DNA from: Bacteroidales bacterium
GTDB taxonomy: Bacteria; Bacteroidota; Bacteroidia; Bacteroidales; F082
Direction: 5' to 3'
Length of the DNA stretch: 27,182 bases
Assembly (NCBI GenBank): GCA_023229135.1
Contig: JALNZT010000046.1
Span: 1-27,182 of the forward strand
Under the pieces are notes generated by a model that saw only the letters and a program-made list of their open reading frames with translations, searched no databases and had not been told where the DNA came from. Positions 13,994 through 22,600 of the stretch are shown here, one piece after another; the stretch's first letter is position 1, and each line of letters starts with the position of its first letter. The position numbers and the translations under genes are program-made.

Positions 13994-14875
13994 ATGCAAA
14001 AATATCTTGTGATTTTACTCTCTATGGCTGTTTTGTTCGTTGGAGGATGCAGCCCGGCAATAAAACTGACCAAAACCCAACAGGCGAAACAGGCTTTTGA
14101 TGCCGGGAAATTAGAAATATCACTGCAACTTTTTGAAGAAATAATTGCTGCAGAAGAAGAAGCTGGCACTTTGGCGGAAGCAAATCATTACGAAGAAGCC
14201 GGAAAAACCGCTGAAGCGTTGGGTGATATGACAAAGGCTGAATCTTATTACAAACTGGCTATTTATTACAAAACAGCCTCCGCTGATGTGTATCAGAAAT
14301 TAGCCGCGTATTATCGCCAACAGACTAATATTTCAAAAGAATCGGGTATGCTGGAGCCGTTAATCAGCTTGTTTCCTGGAAGCAATCAGGCCAAAGCTGA
14401 AAAGGCACGCTTATACCAAATTTATATTGAGACCGAACAATGGGAGAAAGCTGTGGCACTATGGCCGCCAAACACTGATGCAGCGCAAGATGAAAGCCTG
14501 CTAAACACCTACTTCACAGCACAAAAAAAGCTGGGAAATGATGAAACGCTGGACGAATTGTCTGCCGATCTCTTAGCCCTCAATCCCGAAAATAAAGCTG
14601 CACTCGAATGGAAAGCAAAAGCGCTTTATAACAAAGGCGAAAACCGCTACCAGAAAGAGTTGCAGGAATACGAAAAAAACAAAACTAACAAGCAATATAA
14701 AATTATGCTTGCTGGCCTTGACGTGGCGACAGCGTACTTTAAGCAGTCGTTAAAAATTTTCGAGCAGCTTTATGGCCGTGAAGCCGACAAAAGCTACGCG
14801 TTATACATAGCCAATATTTACGCCCGATTTGGTGATGAACCCAATGCCAAGCGCTATCAAAAACTAAGTCAATAA
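13994..14875 (+). CDS. TPR-containing lipoprotein
   Basis: This 293-residue protein has a lipoprotein signal (MQKYLVILLSMAVLFVGG, Cys19) with lipobox VGGC, followed by SPAIK. The body is alpha-helical with several tetratricopeptide-like units, for example AKQAFDAGKLEISLQLFEEI, EEAGKTAEALGDMTKAESYY, LYQIYIETEQWEKAVALW, and a final ALYIANIYARFGDEPNAKRY. It should sit in the cell envelope as a protein-protein scaffold. The start at 13994 is chosen because the signal peptide begins there; an open frame extends upstream but lacks any signal. It is the first gene of an operon with thiL (16-base gap). I do not recognise a named family. Confidence 0.85.
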   Translation: MQKYLVILLSMAVLFVGGCSPAIKLTKTQQAKQAFDAGKLEISLQLFEEIIAAEEEAGTLAEANHYEEAGKTAEALGDMTKAESYYKLAIYYKTASADVYQKLAAYYRQQTNISKESGMLEPLISLFPGSNQAKAEKARLYQIYIETEQWEKAVALWPPNTDAAQDESLLNTYFTAQKKLGNDETLDELSADLLALNPENKAALEWKAKALYNKGENRYQKELQEYEKNKTNKQYKIMLAGLDVATAYFKQSLKIFEQLYGREADKSYALYIANIYARFGDEPNAKRYQKLSQ

Positions 14876-14891
14876 CCTTATTTCTAAATAT

Positions 14892-15953
14892 ATGCACGAC
14901 AATAATTCTGACCGCACTGAAATTTCCGGCTTAGGCGAATTTGGCCTTATCGATCACCTCACGCAAGGTATTGAGCTAAAAAACCCTTCTTCGCGCTATG
15001 GCGTTGGAGACGATGCTGCTGTCATAGATCAGGCCGGGCTGCAAACACTGGTTTCGGTTGATCTGCTGGTCGAAGGCGTTCATTTCGATCTCACTTACAC
15101 GCCCTTGAAACACCTGGGCTACAAAGCTGCCATTGTCAACTTTTCTGATATGGCTGCTATGAACGCCCGTCCCACGCAAATTGTGGTGGGCATTGCGCTG
15201 TCAAACCGCTTTTCGCTTGAAGCTGTTGAAGCAATTTATGCCGGCATCCGTCTGGCATGCGAAACCTACAAGGTAGATTTGGTGGGCGGCGACACCACCA
15301 GCAGCCGCGCAGGATTGTTTATCTCCGTTACCGTGATTGGCGAGGCCAAAGAAAGCGATATCTGCTACCGCAAAGGCGCTTCCGAAAACGATTTATTGTG
15401 CGTGAGTGGCGATTTGGGTGCCGCCTATATGGGCTTGCTTTTGCTCGAACGCGAAAAAGCCGTTTTTAAGGCAAACCCCGATATGCAGCCCGATTTGGAT
15501 GGTTTTGATTATGTGCTTCAGCGCCAGCTAAAACCCGAAGCCAGAATTGATATCGTGGATGCTTTAAAAAATGCTGGCATAAAACCAACTTCCATGATAG
15601 ATATTTCAGACGGACTGGCCTCCGAGATCAAACACCTGTGCAAGGCTTCAAAGTTGGGCTGTACTATTTACGAAGATAAACTCCCGATCGACGTGATGAC
15701 GGCAAGTGTAGCCGAGGAATTTAAAATGGTTCCTTCTGTTGCTGCGCTAAATGGTGGCGAAGATTATGAGTTGCTTTTCACGGTTAAAGTCACAGACTAT
15801 GAGAAAGTGAACAAAATCCCGGGAATCAGTATTATAGGCCATTTCACTGCCAATATTGGCGAAGAAGTTATGATAACAGCCGACAACCAAAGCTTTGATA
15901 TCAAAGCGCAAGGTTGGGACGCCATCAGAAATACTTTTCAAAAAGACAGTTGA
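14892..15953 (+). CDS. thiL: Thiamine-monophosphate kinase
   Basis: This 353-residue AIR-synthase-superfamily kinase phosphorylates thiamine monophosphate to thiamine diphosphate in the last step of cofactor synthesis. It shows GEFGLIDHL at the N terminus, the metal/phosphate loop GVGDDAAV at 37-44, VDLLVEGVHFD at 56-66, NFSDMAAMNARP at 83-94, GGDTTSS at 132-138, VSGDLGAAYMGL, MIDISDGLASEIKHL and NGGEDYELLFTV, closing with GWDAIR. All expected metal-binding Asp residues are present and the length is slightly above the usual 320-345. It lies between the TPR lipoprotein and uvrC; co-transcription is likely from spacing (16 and 42 bases) but the three have no evident functional link. Confidence 0.96.
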   Translation: MHDNNSDRTEISGLGEFGLIDHLTQGIELKNPSSRYGVGDDAAVIDQAGLQTLVSVDLLVEGVHFDLTYTPLKHLGYKAAIVNFSDMAAMNARPTQIVVGIALSNRFSLEAVEAIYAGIRLACETYKVDLVGGDTTSSRAGLFISVTVIGEAKESDICYRKGASENDLLCVSGDLGAAYMGLLLLEREKAVFKANPDMQPDLDGFDYVLQRQLKPEARIDIVDALKNAGIKPTSMIDISDGLASEIKHLCKASKLGCTIYEDKLPIDVMTASVAEEFKMVPSVAALNGGEDYELLFTVKVTDYEKVNKIPGISIIGHFTANIGEEVMITADNQSFDIKAQGWDAIRNTFQKDS

Positions 15954-15995
15954 TTTATTAAACTTTGACGGCTAATTATTGTTATTTTATTAAAG

Positions 15996-17810
15996 TTGAC
16001 TTTGAATCGCGAAAAGCACATACAAGACCGTCTTGCTGTAATTCCCTCAAATCCTGGAGTATACCAGTACTTTGACGAAAAGGGAACTATCATCTATATT
16101 GGCAAGGCCAAAGATTTGCGCAAGCGGGTAATGAGCTATTTTGGGAAACAACAAACCGGAAAGCTGCGGGTGCTTGTACGCCGGATTGCCGACATCAAAT
16201 TTATTGTGGTAGATACCGAGTACGACGCGCTTTTATTGGAGAATAACCTGATCAAGGAATTCCAGCCGCGCTACAATGTGTTGCTCAAAGACGATAAAAG
16301 TTTCCCGTGGATTTGTATCAAAAAGGAGCATTTCCCACGTATTTTCCCTACCCGGAATATCGTTCATGACGGCTCTGAGTACTTTGGCCCTTACGCTTCT
16401 GTGAAGATGATGAATACGCTGCTCGGCCTTATCAGGCAGCTTTATACGGTGCGCAGCTGCAACCTGCGGCTAAAGCCGGAATTAATTGCTCAGGGTAAAT
16501 TCAAATTATGTCTGGAGTATCATATCGGCAACTGCAAAGCACCTTGCGAGGGCTTGCAAACCGAAGAAGATTACCTGTTGATGATCAAAGAAATCCGCGA
16601 AATAATCCGAGGGAATATTCAAATGGTGATCCGGCAAATGAAAAGCCAGATGATGTCTTATGCTGAGGAAATGGCCTTTGAAAAGGCGCAGCTGCTCAAA
16701 GAAAAAATAGAGCTGCTCGAAAAATACCGCAGCAAGTCTGCCATTGTGAGTGCCAGCGTGCACGATGTGGATGTGTTTTCATTGCTCGACGCGGATACAT
16801 CTGTTTACGTAAACTATCTTAAAGTAATAGAAGGTGCTGTTGTTCAGTCGCATAGCGTAGAGCTAAAACGCAAGCTGGAAGAATCAGCTGAAGATTTGCT
16901 TACATTGGCCATCACCGATATCCGCGCAAGGCTTTCGAGTGATTCCAAAGAAATCATTGTGCCTTTTGAGCCTTCTTTTGTGCCAGAAGGCGTAAAAATT
17001 ACCACACCAATAAAAGGTGATAAAAAGCATCTGCTCGATTTATCGGAGCGTAACGCGAAGCATTTTAAGCTGGAAACAGAAAAACGACGTAGCCTGGTAG
17101 ATCCGGAGCGCCATCAAAAACGGGTTTTAAATCAGTTGATGATAGACTTGCGTTTGCCTGCACCGCCAACAATTATTGAGTGTTTCGACAACTCTAACTT
17201 TCAAGGCGATTATGCGGTGGCAGCTATGGTTCAGTTTGAAAATGCCAGACCGAATAAGAAAAATTACCGCCATTTCAACATCAAAACTGTTGAAGGCCCT
17301 GATGACTTTGCTTCGATGGAAGAAATCGTTTACCGGCGCTATCACCGGCTTTTAAACGAGGAAAAACCGCTCCCGCAGCTTATCGTGGTCGATGGTGGAA
17401 AAGGCCAGCTGAGTGCCGCCGTAAAATCTCTGGACAAATTAGGTTTGCGTGGGAATATCGCCATAATCGGCATTGCTAAAAGGCTTGAGGAGATTTATTT
17501 TCCTGGTGACAGCACGCCATTATATATTGATAAACGATCTGAATCGCTAAAAATAATTCAACAACTGCGTGATGAAGCACATCGGTTTGGTATTTCTCAT
17601 CACCGCAAACAATTTGAAAAAGGCATCATAAAAACTGAACTCACCACCATCGAGGGTGTTGGTGCCAATACAGCACAAAAACTACTTTGGCAGTTTAAGT
17701 CGGTAAAAAATGTGAAAGAAGCCAGTCTGAATCAGCTCAAAGAGGCCATTGGTGAATCAAAAGCCCAAATTGTGTTTAGGCATTATCACCAGCAAGATGA
17801 CAACGCTTAA
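15996..17810 (+). CDS. uvrC: UvrABC system protein C (excinuclease)
   Basis: This protein of about 604 residues makes the two incisions of nucleotide excision repair. It has a GIY-YIG nuclease domain (GVY at 21-23, YIG at 34-36, then KAKDLRKR and the metal-ligand ALLLENNLIKE), a Cys cluster (CNLRL...KLCLEYHIGNCKAPC), a UVR domain at about 210-245 (MAFEKAQLLKEKIELLEKY), the RNase H-like second nuclease (TIIECFDNSNFQG, LIVVDGGKGQLSAA) and tandem helix-hairpin-helix motifs at about 548-600. Start choice is between two in-frame TTG codons at 15996 and 16002; no ATG fits. A terminator lies 71 bases past the stop. Confidence 0.96.
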   Translation: MTLNREKHIQDRLAVIPSNPGVYQYFDEKGTIIYIGKAKDLRKRVMSYFGKQQTGKLRVLVRRIADIKFIVVDTEYDALLLENNLIKEFQPRYNVLLKDDKSFPWICIKKEHFPRIFPTRNIVHDGSEYFGPYASVKMMNTLLGLIRQLYTVRSCNLRLKPELIAQGKFKLCLEYHIGNCKAPCEGLQTEEDYLLMIKEIREIIRGNIQMVIRQMKSQMMSYAEEMAFEKAQLLKEKIELLEKYRSKSAIVSASVHDVDVFSLLDADTSVYVNYLKVIEGAVVQSHSVELKRKLEESAEDLLTLAITDIRARLSSDSKEIIVPFEPSFVPEGVKITTPIKGDKKHLLDLSERNAKHFKLETEKRRSLVDPERHQKRVLNQLMIDLRLPAPPTIIECFDNSNFQGDYAVAAMVQFENARPNKKNYRHFNIKTVEGPDDFASMEEIVYRRYHRLLNEEKPLPQLIVVDGGKGQLSAAVKSLDKLGLRGNIAIIGIAKRLEEIYFPGDSTPLYIDKRSESLKIIQQLRDEAHRFGISHHRKQFEKGIIKTELTTIEGVGANTAQKLLWQFKSVKNVKEASLNQLKEAIGESKAQIVFRHYHQQDDNA

Positions 17811-17880
17811 TTAAATAGTTTAAAGACTTTTCCAATTTTCGGCGTAAAGTCTTCCAGGCACATTAGCTGCTGTTCAATCA

Positions 17881-17917
17881 AAAAAAAAGCTACCCTAAAG
17901 GATAGCTTTTTTTCTCT
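17881..17917. terminator. Bidirectional terminator between uvrC and tonB
   Basis: A-run, GCTACCC, TAAA, GGATAGC, T-run: a 7-bp stem with one C-A mismatch flanked by A8 and T7. It lies between the converging uvrC (plus) and tonB (minus) genes and can serve both. Confidence 0.8.
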
Positions 17918-17946
17918 TTACCATAAACAGGTATGCTTGTATCATA

Positions 17947-18624
17947 TTATTGCAGTGTGAAGCGCACGGGCAAGTTAAACGAAACCCTTACTGCTTTACC
18001 GCGCTGGCGGCCTGGTGTCCATTTTGGCATGGCTTCTACCACGCGGACGGCTTCTTCATCGCAGCCACCACCAATACCACGGAGGATTTTTACATTGGAA
18101 ACCGAACCATTAGGTTCAACCACGAAGTTCACAAATACTCTTCCCTGGATACCACTTTCGCGTGCCATGGCAGGGTATTTAATGTTTTTGGCGATGTATT
18201 CCATCATTTTGGCCGGTCCGCCGGGAAATTCAGGCATAGATTCTACAACTGTAAAAATCTCAGCTTCTTCAATAACTTCTTCTTCACGTACTGGTGGCAC
18301 ATAAACCTCAATTTCGGTTTGTTGATCCACCTCTGCGTCGATTACAATTTTCTCTTCCACTTCCACATCGTCTTCAACAACCTTCAAAACAGTAACTTGT
18401 TTTGGAGGCGGAGGTGGTGGTGGTTTTACCTTTTGCTCTGTGATAGGAATAATTTCCTCAGTCATGTCTTCCACACTGCGTTCCATCAGGTCGAGCGTGC
18501 GTTTGTCATAGCTTTTGTATTCAAAGGCAAAGAAAATAGCAGCTAAGGCAACTATCAGACCTATCTGCCTGAACAACAGTTTTTTGTTTTCAAGATCTGC
18601 TTTTGACGTTTTTTTTATTTCCAT
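17947..18624 (-). CDS. tonB: Energy transducer TonB
   Basis: This 225-residue inner-membrane-anchored protein couples the proton motive force, with ExbB/ExbD, to outer-membrane receptors. It has a single N-terminal transmembrane helix at about 21-37 after a basic leader, then a periplasmic linker with KPPPPPPPK at about 67-75 and a long acidic, Val/Glu-rich stretch. The C-terminal TonB domain runs from about 130 (MPEFPGGPAKMMEYIAKNIK, YPAMARESGIQGRVFVNFVV, NVKILRGIGGGCDEEAVRVV, MPKWTPGRQRGKAVRVSFNL). This arrangement is typical of Bacteroidota TonB. It is separated by 59 bases from the vanZ-like gene, with a perfect inverted repeat in the gap, so it could have separate control. Confidence 0.94.
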   Translation of the reverse strand: MEIKKTSKADLENKKLLFRQIGLIVALAAIFFAFEYKSYDKRTLDLMERSVEDMTEEIIPITEQKVKPPPPPPPKQVTVLKVVEDDVEVEEKIVIDAEVDQQTEIEVYVPPVREEEVIEEAEIFTVVESMPEFPGGPAKMMEYIAKNIKYPAMARESGIQGRVFVNFVVEPNGSVSNVKILRGIGGGCDEEAVRVVEAMPKWTPGRQRGKAVRVSFNLPVRFTLQ

Positions 18625-18651
18625 AGTCGAATTTTTGACAATAATTCAGAA

Positions 18652-18667
18652 GGCATTAAATAATGCC
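18652..18667. promoter_or_regulatory. Palindrome upstream of tonB
   Basis: GGCATTA-AA-TAATGCC is a perfect 7+7-base inverted repeat with a two-base centre, 28 bases before the tonB start and 17 bases after the vanZ-like stop. It has no T-tract. It could be an operator for a dimeric regulator or an mRNA hairpin; which one is not known. Confidence 0.4.
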
Positions 18668-18683
18668 GCTAAATTAGTAATTA

Positions 18684-19103
18684 TTAAAGAACTGAAGCAT
18701 TCTCATTTTTATTTTTTCGTGCAAATAGCATAAAAACTATTATCCCTATTATGCTGCCAATGGTATTGGCCAGAAAATCAAAAACACTTCCATAGCGGCC
18801 AATAAATACTGTTGCTTGTAAAACTTCGGTTATTCCACTATACAAAACCCCAAGTATAAAAATGAGCCACACAAGTTTAGAACGGTGTTTAGAAGCATTA
18901 TATTGTGCCCGATAGCCCCATAACAAGAGAAATGTAAATACACCATAGATGAAAAAGTGAACAATTTTGTCAGGACTCAGCCAATCCCAAAAGCTAATCA
19001 CTTGAGGGAAATAATCACCGGGAAGCCCCGTCAGCAGCAATATTATCACAGCCCAGATGCTCCCCGGCCAAAATTTTCTAGTGATCCAGTCGAATCCTGA
19101 CAC
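18684..19103 (-). CDS. VanZ-like family membrane protein
   Basis: This 139-residue protein has four predicted transmembrane helices and the VanZ-like pattern: an N-terminal helix, LSPDKIVHFFIYGVFTFLLLW, a helix ending GITEVLQATVFIGRYGSVFDFLANTIGSIIG, and a short charged tail. Conserved His (KIVHF), Glu (ITEVLQ) and Asp (VFDFLAN) residues are all present. The role of single-domain VanZ-like proteins is poorly known; teicoplanin resistance is described for VanZ itself but is not implied here. It starts 6 bases after the gcvH stop, so the two are certainly translated from one message. The gcvH-vanZ pairing downstream of sprA is one I recall from other Bacteroidota. Confidence 0.88.
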   Translation of the reverse strand: MSGFDWITRKFWPGSIWAVIILLLTGLPGDYFPQVISFWDWLSPDKIVHFFIYGVFTFLLLWGYRAQYNASKHRSKLVWLIFILGVLYSGITEVLQATVFIGRYGSVFDFLANTIGSIIGIIVFMLFARKNKNENASVL

Positions 19104-19109
19104 GCTCCC

Positions 19110-19487
19110 TTAGGCTTCTATAAGTGCTTTGTATGCAGCTGCATCAAGCAATTCGTCTGTATCGGCCTCGTTGAACTTCACTTTTACGATCCAGCCTTCT
19201 CCATAAGGATCTTTATTCACGGTTTCAGGAGCATCTTCGAGTGCTTCATTAAACTCAAGAATTGTTCCTGCCATCGGCATAAATAGATCTGATACGGTTT
19301 TTACGGCTTCAATAGTGCCAAAAGTTTCCTCTGCTTCGAGTTCTTCCTCTACTGTATCTACTTCAATGAAAACGATATCGCCCAATTCTTTTTGAGCAAA
19401 ATCAGTAATTCCAATAAATGCTTCGTCGCCTTCAATACGAATCCATTCATGGTCTTTGGTGTACTTTAATTCAGCTGGAATATTCAT
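19110..19487 (-). CDS. gcvH: Glycine cleavage system H protein
   Basis: This 125-residue lipoyl-carrier protein shuttles the aminomethyl group between the P, T and L proteins of the glycine cleavage complex. The signature is complete: LKYTKDHEWIRIEGDEAFIGITDFAQ at the N terminus, GDIVFIEV, FGTIEAVKTVSDLFMPMAG with lipoylated Lys63, ETVNKDPYGEGWIVKVKF near the C terminus. The start at 19487 begins exactly at the family N terminus; an ATG at 19553 in the same frame would add a 22-residue tail running through the predicted promoter. The gene heads the gcvH-vanZ message and lies 180 bases downstream of sprA. Confidence 0.96.
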   Translation of the reverse strand: MNIPAELKYTKDHEWIRIEGDEAFIGITDFAQKELGDIVFIEVDTVEEELEAEETFGTIEAVKTVSDLFMPMAGTILEFNEALEDAPETVNKDPYGEGWIVKVKFNEADTDELLDAAAYKALIEA

Positions 19488-19520
19488 AAGTATAATTATT
19501 TTGGTTTTAATATGTGGCTT

Positions 19521-19554
19521 CAAATTTACACTTTTTTTAAGTGCTTGCACCAAA
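19521..19554 (-). promoter_or_regulatory. Candidate promoter for gcvH-vanZ
   Basis: On the minus strand TTTG (19554-19551), a 22-base spacer and TAAATTTG (19528-19521) resemble the Bacteroidota -33 (TTTG) and -7 (TAnnTTTG) boxes. This puts the transcript start near 19515, about 28 bases before the gcvH ATG. It supports 19487, not 19553, as the start codon. Confidence 0.6.
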
Positions 19555-19667
19555 GATTCATTCTAAAATAGTTCTTCAACCTTAAATTTTGCACTGTTGG
19601 TAGCTCTTCCTAACGATTAACATTTGTTTGTTTGTCCTATTCGTACTGAGTAGCGCAATACAAATCC

Positions 19668-22600
19668 TTATTGTGCAAGGCTAAAACGCATGGTAATGCC
19701 ACCGGCTGTATTGGAATTTTTAAACTGTGAGGAGACAAACGGGTCAGCCATATCCTTGCGGAAATAAGCCTGCATGCTCAGCCTGTTACTAAAGGTATAA
19801 TCAGCTGTAACATAGATATTAATTTTGCGTTGCCCAGCTGAGACCTGGCTGTTTTGCTCGTCGATGCGGCGTAGTGTCGTTTTGTCGGTTCTGAAACCGA
19901 GATCAACCTTTAGCACCAAATCATTGGAAGCCCTGGTAGCATTTCCACCTGTAATGGTCGACACAATAAACGAGAGGTTACGCAAGCGGTATCCGGCACC
20001 AATAATCAACTCATCACCAACAACTTCGGTAAGCTGATTATTAACAAAACTAAGTGTCAGGTTACGCTGTTTTTTGTATTCTACCCTTGCCGTGAGGCTG
20101 TTGTGCAAACCTACATCAATACCCAAAAGAGGTGCAAATTGCTCAGAAATCGTCACTTGTCCCAAATCATATTTTGGGATAAACAGATTGCTATTTCTGT
20201 AAGTTTGGGTGGTATTATTAGCTCTGTAATCCACGTTAGTGCGCCAGCTATTGACGGAATACGCAGAGCGATAGGCGTGCGTAACATTTACCGTTTTGAA
20301 CAGCCGCTGTATAAATGGTATCTTGGTAAGGCCGTTATAATTTATGGTCCAGTTTGGGATGGGCGTTTTCGGGAAAGGATTGAGCGAAATGTTTTTGGCA
20401 TCCTGTCCTTTGTAGGCTGCAAGGAATGAATACAGCACCACTTCCTGCGATATGGCACCATAGCCATACGGATAGTTTGCTTTGCCAATCGAGTCGTAGA
20501 AATAGCCGGGTTCTTCCGTCACCCATTGTGCATTACTTAAGGCAAGCCTGTCGGCAATTACCAAACGGTTGGCGAGCATATCTTCAAACAGCTGCGAGCT
20601 TTCATCGCTACGGGCTTTTACAAAACTTGTTTTCCACATGCCGTATGACATGCTGAAGCTTCCGGCTTCCACAGGCGAAAAGGCAGCAAAATTCCCCAAG
20701 GAATCGGCGCGGAAATACTCCGAGAAGTTCAGTGAGTAAGTCCTGTCGGCGTTGATATCGATACGCAGGCCGGGAATGGGTTCCAGGTTTATCTTATAGC
20801 TAAAGTTCTCCGTGAATTTTCTGGCAAAAGCCCGGTTCAAGAGCGAGTCGCGTGTGAGCCAGTCGTTATCCATCGCCATCTGGCGGATGTCGGCTTCATC
20901 GCCCATAACAAAGCCAAAGCCAGGCGCTGATGTAGCAAAATTTAGCCCAAATAAGTCGGGTTCCGGTAGGAAACCCGGCAGGAAGAGTCCGTTATTTTGG
21001 GTATAGCTGAGGTTGGCTTTTTTAACGCTCATAACTAATTTAAGCACCTGATCACCAACAATTTTAAAGTAGTTCACGGCAGGTTTTGCTTCGGTGCTGT
21101 CAGACTTTTTCTCCTCCTCTTGTTGCTGCGGTCGACCTCCCGGTCGCATTGCTCCCGGACGTGGTGCCGGCCCGCCTCTGCCCACGCCTCTTTGTGGTGT
21201 GTTGAGGGTTTTTAGGTAGCCTACCTTATTATATAGCTTCACGAAATCAACATTTCCGTTGAGGTTTTTGGTATTTTGGTTTTCGATGCTATTTCCTATC
21301 CTGTCCTGCACCGAAAGCGGCGAAGCGAGCCAGGTATAGGCAGCCTGATAGCCGGCCGAAACCGTCATCCAATTCAGCAAAGGAATTTTGTTGATCGGCA
21401 CTGTATAGTTTATCCGGATAGCCTGATTATAGCGTGTTTTTGTACCGAAACTTAAAATCTCGTCCCAGATCGTGTCTCTATTCATTTTATAAGCGGTAGT
21501 CCCACGTTCAGGATTTCCGGCAGGCTCGTAGATAAACGCATTGGCGCCGGCTGTGAAGTCGAAAGTCAATGCTCGGGTAAGATCAAACTTGAAGTCGTAA
21601 TTGCGGTTCCAGTCCCATTGTTTGGCGAAAATAGGGTAGGTAATCACCTCTCCTTCACTTTTGTTACGGAATTTCTTCTCGTTGTATTGCCGGTTCATAT
21701 CCGTGCGGAAGGCAAAGTTTTTTGGTAAATAATAGAAGTTGAAATCCTTGATTAGTTGAAAATAGGGTTTTGAAGCCCATGTTGCCTTAGAAAAGGGTTG
21801 AATATTTTTGGGATTTGAGGTGTAATTATAGCCAATGCCTCCGCGATAAGTTTGCCTGATATCGTATTCCACATCAATATTGCGGTGATAAATTTCGCTG
21901 AAAGAATAGGAAACATTCCAGTTTTCGATGTCATAGAGCTGTGGTTTGTTGGCATTACGGGTCCTGTCTTTTCGCACGTTAACAAAGTTGATGTTTTTGC
22001 GCTGGGTGTAGTCATTCACCAAAGCTTTTAACGAATCCTCCTGCGACTTGGTGTCGAGGGCATCCAACTGGTTTTTCATTTTTATATCAGGATCCAGCGG
22101 ATTGTATTCGGGTTTGATGTGCGACTCGCCGTAATCGAAGTGCATTGGGATACGCACACCACTTTCTTCGGGCAGGAATTTTCCCAGGTCGAGGTCAGTG
22201 GCAATATCAAAGTTCGTTACCGCTTCGCGTGCTGTTTCGTTCACCTTCATATCGAGGCTGCCAAAGCCCGGCGTGCTGTGCGAACCCGAAACTACCACGC
22301 GACCTACATCGGCTAGCAAAGTTTCGACGCGTGCTGTAGCTGCCCAGCCTCCTTTGTTATTAAAGTCTGTAACGCGCAATTCATTCACCCAGATGATGGC
22401 ACTTTTCGGGTTTCCATCGTCGTTATTGTCAAAACCTCTCTGCTTAGGGTTGCGTACGCCAATCATAATACCCATCACATCGCTGATACTTGGGTTACCA
22501 ATCACTTTAACAATGTGATCTCCAAGTTGTTCCATATAGGGATAGTTCAACCTGATATCGCTATTCGGGTTGCGCATCGCCTGATTTCGGTTCTGCTTCA

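Noticed and set aside
18684..19103. Calling the VanZ-like gene a glycopeptide resistance gene
   Set aside because: No vanHAX or regulator genes are nearby, and single VanZ-like proteins are common in genomes without resistance.
19653..19675. GCGCAATA...TATTGTGC hairpin around the sprA stop codon
   Set aside because: One G-T pair, an eight-base loop and no T-tract on the minus strand; too weak to call a terminator.
20103..20429. Plus-strand open frames inside sprA, such as this one and 22515-23027
   Set aside because: They lie antisense within the conserved sprA coding sequence and have no family motifs or promoter signal.
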